From positions 6,796,254 through 6,860,253 of the forward strand of contig NC_134509.1 of assembly GCF_027942865.1 (NCBI RefSeq): a stretch of DNA of 64,000 nucleotides. The letters run 5' to 3'. This document shows positions 14,246 to 25,015 of this stretch, piece by piece. Positions within the stretch are counted from its first letter, which is position 1. Every line of letters begins with the position of its first letter. The notes under the pieces were generated by a model, which saw only the letters and a list, made by a program, of their open reading frames with translations, did no database searches and was not told the DNA's origin. The translations under genes and the position numbers were made by a program. The stretch is from Odontesthes bonariensis (lineage: Eukaryota > Chordata > Actinopteri > Atheriniformes > Atherinopsidae).

Positions 14246-14442
14246 GTAGGAGGAAAAACCACAGCCAGGTCTCCATTCAGTTGTGAAGCAAATACAAAAG
14301 AGGCTATCTGAAATCATATCTGGAAAACCCTCAGTCAGTCCGCTGAAAAAAAAAAAAAAAGGTGAACAGCAGACCCCTTAAAATAGCATTATGAGCCTGC
14401 ACTCTTAAAGTAACTTGAACGTTTCAGGGCAATGAGTCCGCT

Positions 14443-15024
14443 TCAGGCCTCCTCCGAAGAATCAAATTCTCCACCGTGCTCACGGTGTTCTTCTGTCTCA
14501 GGGGGCTGAGGGGGAGAGAGAAAATTAAATTAAGCCGCACCGTATCTACATGCAATAAAGAAAACCTAAAAAAAAAAAGAATATCGCCTTGAAGAAAACA
14601 TACCTGTGAGGTGTTCAACGCCTGAGGTGCAGGGTCGGTTTCCTGCACTGGCTGGTATTTATCCCCATCATCGGACAGACCGTCCTGCTGTCCGTCTGGT
14701 GGTGGAGACTCAGGTGCGTTTTGCTCTGCGTGCAGGGTTGGAACTGTGGATGTGGACTGTGGACCGCCCTGGATGTACAGAAACTTCACCGTGAACTCTT
14801 TTGGGGGTTCTCGTGTCAGTTTAACTCCAGGCCGAAGAGGCACTTACCTGAGAATCGTGTACAGTCCCGGGTGGACACCCTGTCTCTTGGACTGAGGGCC
14901 CTACTCCAGGTTGATATGGTATCGCAGCATATTGAGGTTTTGGCGCTGGACTGATCTTGATGGGCTGGTTTGGAGGTGGAGGCACAGGTGGAGGTACAGG
15001 TGGAGGTGACTGAATTTTCATGTC
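14443..15024 (-). CDS. Unrecognised proline-rich, acidic-tailed protein (last three coding exons)
   Basis: Three minus-strand exons chain in phase 0 with consensus sites: 15024-14848 (acceptor CCATTTAG, donor GTAAGTGC), 14768-14604 (acceptor TACATCCAG, donor GTATGT) and 14505-14443 (acceptor CCCCTCAG, ending in TGA). They give 134 residues. The first exon starts DMKIQSPPPVPPPVPPPP and continues with KISPAPKPQYAAIPYQPG. The second is Ser/Pro/Asp-rich, with DGLSDDGDKYQPVQE. The last ends GEFDSSEEA. I do not recognise the family. The low-complexity, Tyr/Pro-rich composition suits a cytoplasmic tail or an adaptor. An upstream exon may lie at 19122-18745 (listed separately). If not, translation could start at the ATG in the first of these exons. 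Confidence 0.6.
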
Positions 15025-15929
15025 CTAAATGGAAAAACCCAAAGATTAGAGAAAGCCAAACGTCCCAACAAAAAATAAATAAATCACAGAGTCACCAAAT
15101 TCAGCTTTTTGATTTTGTAAAAGCAAATAAACAACAAAACACAGACAAGCAATTTTACGCAAAAGCTCAACGCCCTTGACTTTGTAAAAACATCTTTAAA
15201 AAAAAGTATCTTAAAAATGGGAGAAAATGTACTGCAGCTGTTGTAAAAGGCTTTCACTCCACATTGGTAGGCTTACTTATAATTGCAGTATGTGGTTTTT
15301 ATTTTATTATTTCAAAAACAGACCAAAACAAAGCAGCTGGGAACGCGAATGTAAGTGAGTTAAGGCCCATTTATGCCCTACGTTAACTACGGAAACGGAC
15401 GCTTTCACCCGGTTCCGGGGGGCGTTTCATCCGTCAGTTTGTCCGTAGGTCAAGAGCTTAGAAATCCGGTGAGCTCCGGGCGAAACGGAGCAATACCAGA
15501 GGAATTCGTGGGGGCAGTAGAGAGTCAGGAGCGTGTTGGCTCCGGAAGTTATGGAGGAAGAAGAAGAACGAAGAGTAGGAGATCAAAACATTTTAAGATT
15601 TAAAAATGCCAGGTAATGGAGGAGAGGATTTGTGAGATGGTCAGGGGGTATATACATTTGTATGACTGCAACTTCCTCAATTGACGCCATGTTTCTCAAA
15701 CCCGCGGCCGACAATGACTCAATATATACCGCCCTCTAGAGGATTTCTTACGGACGTGCGCAATACGGACGGAGGCATAAACAGAAGTAGAGATGCTTAA
15801 CTCGAATCTTTTGGGTGATCCGGGCTGATCGGATCATTTCAAGGAGGTGATTCGAGTTATACGGATCACTTGAATCACTTGAGTCACTTATTAAAAAAAA
15901 AAAAAAAAAAAAAACCTTTCTGCCGTTAA

Positions 15930-16584
15930 AGGATAAGACCGGTTTTTTGACATTGGGCCCTTGATTTCACATTATAGCATGATGTTCTACTCACCCCTGC
16001 TTGTTGTTGGTCATTTGGAGCTGTTCCGAAGATATTCGAGAGGCGTCTGGCTGCTCTCTTGAGATATTCGGCCATGAAACGGTTTCCTATGGGCAAGCTC
16101 ATACAGGCACAAACTATGCTGTTTATAATTTATTAATTACTCTACACTAGCACTGATAACGTGGAGGTGCGTCGCTTACTTAAAAAAATCCGGGTTATTG
16201 TAATTTTGATTTTTTTGTCGTAAAGTGGGTGTTACTGACGTCATCGTCGTGCTACTGCCACAGGCAGCCCACAGACCTGCTGCCTATTTATTCATTCGGC
16301 TAAAATTCAAAATTAGTAACCCGGATTTTTTTAAGTAAGCGACGCACCTCCACGTTATCAGTGCTAGTGTAGAGTAATTAATAAATTATAAACAGCATAG
16401 TTTGTGCCTGTATAAGCTTGCCCATAGGAAACCGTTTCATGGCCGAATATCTCAAGAGAGCAGCCAGACGCCTCGCGAATATCTTCGGAACAGCTCCAAA
16501 TGACCAACAACAAGCAGGGGTGAGTAGAACATCATGTTATAATGTGAAATCAAGGGCCCAATGTCAAAAAACCGGTCTTATCCT
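15930..16584. mobile_element. Fold-back element, copy 1 (arms ~268 bp, spacer ~118 bp)
   Basis: The sequence 15930-16198 is nearly the exact reverse complement of 16317-16584. TTAA lies on both sides (15926-15929, 16585-16588) and the ends read AGGATAAGACC. TTAA targets are known for piggyBac and Kolobok elements. Assignment to either is inference. Each arm contains a short coding-like block (see 16439). Another copy lies at 25776. Confidence 0.8.
16439..16519 (+). other. Exon-like 27-codon block in the fold-back arm
   Basis: An ATG in the setting TTTCATGG opens 27 codons beginning MAEYLKRAARRLANIF and ending QQQAG, followed exactly by a consensus donor GTGAGT. The opposite arm (minus strand, around 15990-16075) carries the same block with an Ala-to-Ser change. 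So does the minus strand of the copy at 25776, with two or more substitutions. It looks like the first coding exon of some gene, perhaps the element's own transposase, kept inside the arms. No downstream exon was found. Confidence 0.35.
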
Positions 16585-16842
16585 TTAAGTGGCTATGTAC
16601 CTCGCCTTTTTTTTTTGTCCCATTTATCAATTCATTTTGATAAATCAAAGAGCAGCCTACGGCTACAAGTTCACTCATTTATTTTTGTCAAGTAATAATT
16701 CAATGCCATTTTATCTGAAAGCCAGACATGAAATGATTATTTTTCAACGACTGTACAAGATGCATGAAGCCACGCTAACCGAGCCTGTAGCGAGCTACAG
16801 AGGCTTCAGCAGACGGGTTGACGACGACAATCCTTGCTGCCG

Positions 16843-16992
16843 GCAGAATCGAAACTTAAAAAGATCCGAGTTGGCAGTGATCCGCTACTTGCCCGTCTGA
16901 CCGCTGAATCGCTGGCTCTGAGTGACTCAGCGGGTCAGACGGGCAAGTAGCGGATCACTGCCAACTCGGATCTTTTTAAGTTTCGATTCTGC
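16843..16992. repeat. Perfect 60-bp inverted repeat with a 30-base loop
   Basis: Bases 16843-16902 are exactly the reverse complement of 16933-16992. The arms begin GCAGAATCGAAACTT. It sits inside the nested hAT-like element. Confidence 0.9.
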
Positions 16993-17050
16993 CGCGTGAC
17001 TCGACTGGCCGTGAGTCACCCAGAGCCGGCATGATTCGCCCGACTCAGCT

Positions 17051-17552
17051 TGCGAGCGAGCAGAGAGATAGAGCCGAGTGCGCCGCGACCAGCAGAGTGA
17101 TCCGTTCGAGCAGTACGAGTCAGCGGGGATCCGTCCCGTCCGGACGGATCGCAAGTCAGGACGGATCAGTAGGGGGCATGGCTCACTGAACCAACAACAA
17201 ACGGGCTCGTGACAAACGGGGCGGGACTAGCTAGCTAGCACCCAACTACACCAGTTCTAACATGATTATTACAATTCTTCCTCTTTATTTTTTTATTATT
17301 TATCACACAAATACCAGTCTGTGAAAACTACCAGTCTGTGATTGGCTGGTGGCGTGGCTCATTTATACAACTAGGAGTTGCGAGCGAGCAGAGCCGAATG
17401 CGCCGCGACCCGCGACTCGCAGAGTGATCCGTTCGAGCAGTACGAGTCAGCGGGGATCCGTCCCGTCCGGACGGATCGCAAATCAGGACGGATCAGTAGG
17501 GGGCATGGCTCATTTAACCAACAACAAACGGGCTCGTGACAAACGGGGCGGG
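17051..17552 (+). repeat. ~175-bp direct repeat pair inside the hAT-like element
   Basis: Bases 17051-17226 recur at 17379-17552 with few changes. Both hold TGATCCGTTCGAGCAG, a CCGTCCGGACGG palindrome and AACGGGCTCGTGACAAACGG. The unique spacer is about 150 bases and AT-rich at its start. Confidence 0.85.
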
Positions 17553-17739
17553 AGTTAGGTTTCGTTTCACTCAGTGTGTGCCTGTGACTGTGTGTTCGTG
17601 ACTGAACTAGTAGGCAACTAAAGAGGGATATATATATATATATTCCGGTTTCATCATTTCTCTCACGACAAAGGTGCAAGAGCGCTGTAACTGCCATTTG
17701 TTGACATAATGAAATGCCGTCTGGCTCAACTTGGGCGGA

Positions 17740-17773
<34 letters not shown>

Positions 17774-18110
17774 GCGGATCAAATGCATGCCACCATCCGG
17801 TCTGCCCGGGTGACGTATTTATCCGGGTTGAAAACCGGATAACCCGGATTTTGTTACAGCTCTAAACAGAAGCTCCGGGAGCAACGTATGGACCGGACAG
17901 ACAAATTTCGTCCGGTTCCGTAGGGCATAAATGGGCCTTTACCCCTGACATGGAGGAAAGGAAAACAATATAAAGACGGTACCTCCTCATTTTTCAAATT
18001 TTGGGGTCAGTAGGTGTGCATCAACGCCAGATAATTGAATATATATATATATATATATGAATAGTTTATTTTTTCTGTGATGCACAGAACATCTGAAATC
18101 ATCACACTAA

Positions 18111-18598
18111 AGGCCCATTTATGCCCTACGGTAACTACGGAAACGGACGCTTTCACCCGGTTCCGGGGGTCGTTTCATCCGTCAGTTTGTCCGTAGGTCA
18201 AGAGTTTAGCAATCCGGGCGAAAACGGAGCAATACCAGAGGAATTCGTGGGGGCAGTAGAGAGTCAGGAGCGTGTTGGCTCCGGAAGTTATGGAGGAAGA
18301 AGAAGAACGAAGAGTAGGAGATTTACCACAACCGTGTACGAAAGGAACGGGTGTAAAAAAAAAACAAAAAAACGCACAAGTTAATGTTTCCTAAACACCG
18401 GTTTCTTTGTGTGCAACTTCCACAATTGACGCCATGTTTCTCAAACCCGCGGCCGACAATGACTCAATATATACCGCCCTCTAGAGGATTTCTTACGGAC
18501 GTGCGCAATACGGACGGAGGCATAAACAGAAGCTCCGGGAGCAACGTATGGACCGGACAGACGAATTTCGTCCGGTTCCGTAGGGCATAAATCGGGCT
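18111..18598 (+). mobile_element. Harbinger-like MITE copy B (uninterrupted)
   Basis: This 488-bp element starts AGGCCCATTTATGCCC and ends GGGCATAAATCGGGCT, with the 3-bp duplication TAA on each side (18108-18110, 18599-18601). It is in the same orientation as copy A and only about 170 bp downstream of it. Its reading frames (one starts MPYGNYGNGRF) are by-products of the terminal repeat, not genes. Confidence 0.75.
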
Positions 18599-18744
18599 TA
18601 AAGGTATATCTGTTCCGGATGAAGCAAACGTGCTTGGGCCTTAGCAGACACCGCTCTTATCCAACACGGGGGGAAAAAAGACAGTTTTTAAGTGTAGCTA
18701 CGCAAAGGCGGAACTGTAGATGCCTCTTTTTCTCTTCCACCTAC

Positions 18745-19122
18745 CATTTCGAGGTCTTCTCGGGAACCGCGAAATAGAGGAAACAGCAGAACGAGAAAGA
18801 CAAAAGTGAAAACGCAACTGTCACTCCGAAGACAACGACCAGAATAACAGCAATTCAGACTCCCGATTGACAACGGCCCCTCCGGACCGGTGCTATGTAG
18901 AAGTCTGTCTTTGAGACTCCCCTCCCCTTCCCTCCCCGCCCCTCCCCTCTTTTCGACTGAAATACTGTATTTCCATTTGTTTTTGCAATTTTTTTTTTTA
19001 AATAAATCTCTTATTTCCTGTTTCCCACTCATCCCGAACCTACTGATCATCGTTCTTCCAGAACTGAGCCTTTCTCTGATGTGCCATTTTTCATGAACAA
19101 AACTCGGATAATTGTAGGACAA
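18745..19122 (-). CDS. Possible first coding exon of the proline-rich gene
   Basis: A minus-strand open frame from ATG at 19122 runs 126 codons to the donor ATG|GTAGGT at 18745 in phase 0. That is the phase needed to join the exon at 15024. It holds a short hydrophobic run (CVFTFVFLVLLFPLF) that could be a membrane segment. A longer hydrophobic frame overlaps it (IAVILVVVFGVTVAF...) but is preceded by a stop and joins out of frame. The N-terminal part looks like no known signal peptide, so the start may be further in or untranslated. The join would make an intron of 3.7 kb filled with transposons. Confidence 0.3.
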
Positions 19123-19636
19123 ATAGATGCCTACCGGGCATCCTAGGCGTCCTTTTGTTTTTTTAATTAACAGTACAAATCCATAGATTTAACATTAATA
19201 AATATCGCTCATCAAGGGGCCCAATTTATGTTAATTATGATGTTTTTAAATTCTCTACTCTTATTCTGAAAGTATGCGGAAGCGGAAATGGAAGTGGAGC
19301 GTTGGCAAACTTCCTAACAGCGATATTTCCGGCTGATACTCTGCGTAAACACAACATACTCCTGGACCCGCAAACATAACTTTTCAGATAGAGTTACGTT
19401 TTGGGTGAGGAGCTGTCGTGAGCGTCACTCTGCTGCTCAGCGTTTGTTTGCCAGAAGTGAGTGAAGTCACTTCTCCTGTCGCTTCTTCTTCGACAAGACT
19501 CGCACGGAATGTCAACAAACTAACAACATCGAAGCTAAGCTAACGTCAAGCAAAGTAATTCGGCGTAGCTCTGGTTTACGCTTAAGACTGTCTCCCCACA
19601 GAAAGAGGTGCACTCTTTAATGGTGGTCTCGGGTCA

Positions 19637-22600
19637 ATGGGGAACTGTCTGTTTTCACAAGGTGCGGATGACCTGTCGCTGCTGAACGAGTCCGAGGGGG
19701 GCAGTCTGCCCGGAGAGCCACCGCCGCCCTATCAGGTGAGCATACGGGGTCTCAACTTTAAGTCAGCCCGGGGACTCAAGTCGCCTCTGTAGTTTTGATA
19801 AGCCATGACCTCAAAGTTTAATTAGTTTAAATTACTGATGGGAGTATCTATAATTAGCATCAACAGAGTGACGCAGGCATATACGTATTTATTTACTGGT
19901 TTTATACACAAAATATTGCCAAAAGTATTCACTCACCAAATCCAAATAATTAAACTCAGGTGTTCCAATCCCTTCCATGGCCACAGGTGTATAAATTCAA
20001 GCACCTAGACATGCAGACTGCTGCTACAAACATTTGTGAAAGAGTGGTTCACTCTCAGGAACTCAGTGAATTCCAGCATGGTACCATGATAGGATGCCAC
20101 CTGTGCAACAAGTCCAGTCGTGAAATTTCCTCGCTACTAAATATTCCACAGCAAGGGCGTAGGAATGGGTTTACCATTGGGAAGGGCACATATCGGAACA
20201 CATCCCACCAATTCCCCCCAGTTCCCATGCTTATGTTCCACAGTCAACTATCAGTGCTATTATAATAAAGTGGAAGCGAATGGGAACGACAGCATCTCAG
20301 CCATGAAATGGGAGGCCAGGTAAAATGACAGAGCAGGGTCAGCGGATGCTGAGGCACAGTGCGCAGAGGTCGCCAACTTCCTGCAGAGTCAATCGCTACA
20401 GACCTCCAAACTTCATGTGGCCTTCAGATTAGCTCAAGAACAGTGTAGAGACACATCAGATACATCACCAAGTGCAATGCAAAGCACGTCGCCACTGGAC
20501 TCTGGAGCAGTGCAGATGCGTTCTCTGGAGTGATGAATCACGCTTCTCTATCTGGCAATCTGATGGAGGAGTCTGGGTTGGGTGGTTGCCAGGGGAACGG
20601 TACTTGTCTGACTGCACTGTGTAAAGTTTGGTGGAGGGGGGGGATTATGCTGTGGGGTTGTTTTTCCAGGAGCTGGGCTTGGCCCCTTAGTTCCAGTGAA
20701 AGGAACTCTGAATGCTTCAGCAGACCAAGAGATTTTGGACAATTTCACGCTTCCAACTTTATGGAAACAGTTTGGGGAAACAGTTTGGGGATGGCCCCTT
20801 CCGCTTCCAACATGACTGCACACCAGTGCACAAAGCAAGGTCCATAACGACATGGATGAGCCAGTTTGGTGTGGAAGAGCTTGATTGGCCTGCACAGAAT
20901 ACTGACCCCGACCCGACACCTTTGGGATGAATTGGAGCGGAGACTGCGAGCCAGGCCTTCTCTTCCACCATCAGTGTCTGACCTCACAAATGCGCTTCTG
21001 GGAGAAGATTAGATTAGATTAGATAGAACATTATTAATCCCTTTAGGAGGTTCCCTCAGGGAAATTAAGATTCCAGCAGCACCATTACAGAAAAAAATAT
21101 TATAAAAATTATGCATGTTCAAATGTTCAAAGATTTCCATAAACACACTCCTAAACCTTTTGGAAAGCTTGCCCTGAAGAGTTCAAGCTGTTATAGCTGC
21201 GAAGGGTGTGCCGACGTCATATTAAACCCTATGGGTTAACAATGGGATGTCACTTAAGTTCATATGCGTGTAAAGGCAGATGAACGAATGCTTTTGGCAA
21301 TATAGTGTATAAAATAATACACATAAATGCAACAAATGTTATCACTTTTAAAGTGTCAGCGTATAAAGACAAATAGGTGCATAGACAGTCTGTGTTGTAC
21401 ATTCAGAAAATAAATGCAGCCTGTAAGGCCAGGATGAGACAATTTATAAATGTTAACTTTTTATGACGACCAAACTCCCAGGTGCTTTTATAGGATGTTT
21501 AGCTACTTTGTCCTTGTGTTAACAAGAAAAAAAAAATTGGAATCACCACTCTTGAGGATGTTTATCAGCTGAGTGGAAAACAAAATCACAGATAAAAAAA
21601 AAAAAAAAAAAAAACTGTTTTAGGGAACAGTCTGACTTTGTCAAATATGCCGAAAAACATTCAATAAGATAGTTGTGATTTATGTTTTTTGTTGTTTTTT
21701 TTTTTTCCTCCGATAGGTAAAGGACAAAAATGGTGGCATCATGAACTGAAAATAAAATCACAATTAGTGCTTTGTGTTACCTTTCTACGGCTTTTGTGAC
21801 GTCTTGAATTAGTTGAGGCGCGGATTTTAATGATGAAAAACGTCAGTCTTCATCAATCGCATTCCAACTTTGTCTCGACAGATCAGTTTTGCAGGGGCTT
21901 AAGGCTCACGGTCTTAAGGCTCACAGGCTTAAGACCGAAGTACTGTCATGGACTTTTGTCCACCTCTAACTTTTCCATTCATTCGTTTAGAAATCAGTGA
22001 TATACTGTGTTCAGGATGTGCGGCTCTATTGTGCAATCTAACTGGACACGGCCGACATAGTCATATGTTCGTCCTTTAATTTTAGTTTCATACCTCCAGC
22101 CATGGGGGAAAAAAAAAAGCCTTATGGAAATGCTAACCGTGGTGCTTAGCCTTCAGCAAACATGTGAAGTCTGGAGCTGCTTGGAGTTAAATCCAATATG
22201 GAGGCCTCTGCTTTAGTTGACTCATTCTTCCAGAGATGACACAGGTTGTGTTGTGACCCTTCTTTTCCAGGAGCGCACCCAGCCAGTGCCAGTGTTCCAT
22301 CCCAACCCAGGAGAGAGTCGCCTTGCCAGCCAGCTGACCGAAGAGGAGCAGATCCGCATCGCCCAGCGAATCGGACTCATCCATCACCTTCCCAGAGGCA
22401 TCTTTGACCCGGGCTCCGACCCTTCTGATAAGAAAGTTAAAGAGTGAGTCTTAAATGGCGTTAGTTTGATCATGTTTTGATCTCCGTGCTCATGCATGAG
22501 TACGCTGAAAGGAATTGCTCAAAGTTTATTCATCATATGTTTAATGGTCTTAAACAACCAAATCGAAGTTATTAGAGTGGACATAATCTGATTCTCTCCA

Positions 22601-22778
22601 ATCCAGGTGTGTGATCTGCATGATGGATTTTGAGTACGGTGATCCCATCCGGTTCCTGCCCTGCCTTCACATCTACCATGTGGACTGCATTGACCCCTGG
22701 CTGATGCGCTCTTTCATCTGCCCCTCCTGCATGGAGCCAGTTGACGCAGCCCTGCTGTCCACTTATGAAACCAACTGA
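19637..22778 (+). CDS. rnf11: RING finger protein 11-like E3 ubiquitin ligase
   Basis: Exons 19637-19735, 22271-22443 and 22607-22778 join in phase to give 147 residues; human RNF11 has 154. The N-terminus MGNCLFSQ offers Gly2 for myristoylation and Cys4 for palmitoylation, so the protein should sit on endosomal membranes. Next comes PPPPY, a PY motif for WW domains of NEDD4-type ligases. Then comes a near-invariant LTEEEQIRIAQRIGLI stretch. The C-terminal RING-H2 has C-x2-C, C-x-H-x2-H-x2-C and a final C-PS-C spacing, which recruits E2 enzymes. The N-terminal segment before the PY motif is shorter than in human RNF11, and the residue matching human Thr135 is Ile. It is probably one of two teleost rnf11 copies. 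CG-rich sequence precedes the ATG. Confidence 0.93.
19907..21307 (+). mobile_element. Degenerate Tc1-like DNA transposon in rnf11 intron 1
   Basis: The TA-flanked ends match as inverted repeats: CACAAAATATTGCCAAAAG on the left and the complement of CTTTTGGCAATATAGTG on the right. The interior reads in broken frames as a Tc1 transposase. WSDESRFSIWQSDG (around the first catalytic Asp) and VKFGGGGIMLWGCF are recognisable, but stops and frame changes separate them. The element is dead and transcribed only as intron. Confidence 0.85.
21007..21116 (-). mobile_element. LINE 3' tail nested in the Tc1-like element
   Basis: Tandem GATTA units followed by ATTAATCCCTTTAGGAGG and TTCCCTCAGGGAAATT interrupt the Tc1-like sequence between GGGAGAA and AATGTTCAAAG. 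On the minus strand this ends in (TAATC)n, as CR1/Rex1-type non-LTR tails do. The family name is from memory. Confidence 0.55.
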
Positions 22779-25015
22779 GCGGCCCCGTCCCCAGGGGGCT
22801 GCTCCTGCCTAGAAGTAACTGAACTTTTTTTTTTTTCTTTTTTTTTTTTTAGCCAAAAATGCCCGAGCTGCTCAAACAGGTAGGCTAAGGTGACGCGACG
22901 TTAAGCAGATGCTATTTACGAGATGCAGACGGGTGCTAAAAACTGTTGCATTGCTGGGGTCTGACATCAACCTGTTTGGGTCGTGAGAAGTCTTTGCCTT
23001 TCGCAGTGGGACAGTCAGCCAAATCACACGAAGAAAAAGCTGTGCAAGTCGGCATTCATATTTTTTTTTTTCTAAAAAAAAAAAAAAAAAGTAATTAGTG
23101 GAATTTGCTTCACCTTTGAAGACTGAATGTGCAATATGTTACGTCAGTGGAGAGGATTTGTCACAGTAAAGTCAGCATCGTTGTCTGAACCGCCACTGAA
23201 AACATGAAGCGGAATTATGATGCTCTCTTAAATGGAACAATGGCACGGAAAGTCTCAGAAACACTGGCCTCTCTGAGATGTCATCAAAATACAGACAAGT
23301 GGGGGAAGTGACCTCCACATCACTAATATAGAGCGTGTCATCGGGTCCCATGATCTCACATCTACAGCGAGATAATAACGTGGTGTCATTTCAACATTTG
23401 AACACATTTTGGAGATTGCTTTTTATTTTTAAGGTTTTTTTTTTGGGCGGACTCCTGTCGAAAGCTGCTTTTATAAATGTGAATTTTTTTCCCTCTTCAC
23501 AACATGAATCCCCTCCTTTGCTTTGCCTTGGGTTTGTTCTCTTTGACAGGTTTCAAAACTCAGTCCTTCGAGTTCTTTTGCCTTGCACTCTTCTCATAGT
23601 TTACAGTCGGTAGCATTTTTAAAGATGCGACATGCTGTACGATCCCCCTTAAAGCACTTTGGGATACCCCTCATCTGAGACTTTTGTAGCTTGTGGATTT
23701 CAGATGTATGCCGTGTCATGAACATCTGTGTTTTCATCTGTGCGTGTTGTAGGGAATGATTGTAAGAGACCGACATTGTGAATTAACCCTCTCGGTTGTA
23801 AAACCCCGTTGTCTCTCTTTTATTTTTGTTTTCTTAGTCCGAAGCTGTTGGATTCCGCTTCGTGTCGATGGACTTTTGCCAGTTTTTGTTGCATGACGTC
23901 TAGTCGCACAAAAACACTCGACTTTTTGGCGTCAGTGTGATCTGTGGTGCCGACTGTGTATCCCACAGCACAGTCGGGTAACACGGGGAAGCAGAAGCTG
24001 CAGTACTAGAAAGGAATGCATTTTTGGATGTTCAGCATGATTTTAGTTGTTAGAAATTGAAACTACCAGAGTGATGATGAGAGGACATTTCTGATTTATC
24101 CTGCACTCGTAGTGCCTTTTTGATGTTGAGGTAAGCCAATTCCTGTGAAGTACAATCATTTCTGATATCACTTTTGTCTTTCTTTAGTTGTCCTCCAGGT
24201 GGAGACAGATACCAGCATTGTCCTGAACGCTGTAGCTGTTTTTTTTCCACACGTGGCCATCGGAGATGTTCAGGACAATGTGCAGACACTTTGGTTTGAG
24301 ATTGGTCACACACGGTTTTCTTTAGAGCATGTTGAGAATGGCATGCGAGACTCTGTCGTGATGTCATCAGTACTGCTTGTATCTGAATTTATCCACAATA
24401 GAAGGGAGCAAATGGAACATGAATAATACAAGTCATCAGGAAAGAGTGTGAAGCAGTAGCTCTTACCATCACGCACATTTGCGATAGTTAGCTATCTGGA
24501 GTTTTTGTTAATATATTCATACGTACTCTTACCGTCTTGTCTAACCAGGATTTTCCATGGGGGGGGGCTGGGTGAGAAACATTTGCGTTCACACATGCCA
24601 CCCCTTTGGAACATCTCCTAAACATTTCAGAACTCCGGTGCATGTGTGAAAACGGTGTGTGTGACACAGGCCGAAGAAGAAGCCAGAAATTGAAGCTGGT
24701 CGATGGTAACAACTAACAACAACTACCAGGTCTTTTTGATTTATATTGCACAAATTTTTAGGAAACCTTGTGAAACCACGATAAAAGTGGGTGCCAAATC
24801 GTATATAAGTGTGAGGTTTTGTCCGTGCGTTTCCTTTTTTTAAAAGCTCGAGCTGTGCTGGAAACACCGCAGCACTGTGTGGTGGCTGCAGGTCGGAGCT
24901 TGTGCAAGTTGGTTGGGCCGTGCAATTGAGTGACTTTTATTTTCAGTGATAATTCTGTTTACCAACGATAACAAAAGCAAGTTTATCAAGATGAATAAAA
25001 GACGTTTTACAGTCT
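22779..25015 (+). other. rnf11: rnf11 3' untranslated region
   Basis: About 2.2 kb of non-coding sequence follows the stop, with T-runs and an A-run at about 23075-23090. It ends near an AATAAA at 24994-24999. No other gene is seen on either strand. The extent is inferred. Confidence 0.5.
24994..24999 (+). terminator. rnf11: Candidate rnf11 poly(A) signal
   Basis: AATAAA within GATGAATAAAAGACG, followed by T-rich sequence (CAGTCTGTTTC, TCTCATTTTGTC). Confidence 0.45.

Larger units (their letters stand above)
15788..17864 (+). mobile_element. Non-autonomous hAT-like element nested in the Harbinger-like copy A
   Basis: The ends are TAGAGATG and CAGCTCTA, flanked by a perfect 8-bp duplication AACAGAAG (15780-15787 and 17865-17872). 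Both are classic hAT marks. In copy B the same site is uninterrupted. The 2,077 bp carry no transposase. Inside are a fold-back element (15930-16584), a perfect 60-bp hairpin (16843-16992), a ~175-bp direct repeat (17051-17226 and 17379-17552), poly-A and poly-T runs, and an AT microsatellite. Confidence 0.8.
15363..17938 (+). mobile_element. Harbinger-like MITE copy A, split by a nested hAT element
   Basis: Ends are AGGCCCATTTATGCCC and its reverse complement, flanked by a 3-bp TTA target duplication (15360-15362 and 17939-17941). TWA duplications and such termini fit PIF/Harbinger. Removing the inner element (15788-17864 plus one 8-bp duplication) leaves about 490 bp that aligns with copy B at 18111. 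The two copies share left and right segments but differ in a short middle block. There is no transposase, so it is non-autonomous. Confidence 0.75.

Noticed and set aside
18121-18384. Frame starting MPYGNYGNGRF (also at 15373)
   Set aside because: It lies in the terminal part of the Harbinger-like MITE and appears in both copies with frameshifting differences. It is repeat sequence, not a gene.
18748-18860. Strongly hydrophobic minus-strand frame (IAVILVVVFGVTVAF...)
   Set aside because: It follows an in-frame stop, has no ATG and would join the next exon into a stop. It is attractive as a membrane segment but unsupported.
20530-20930. Overlapping frames in rnf11 intron 1
   Set aside because: They are pieces of a broken Tc1-like transposase, counted once as a mobile element.
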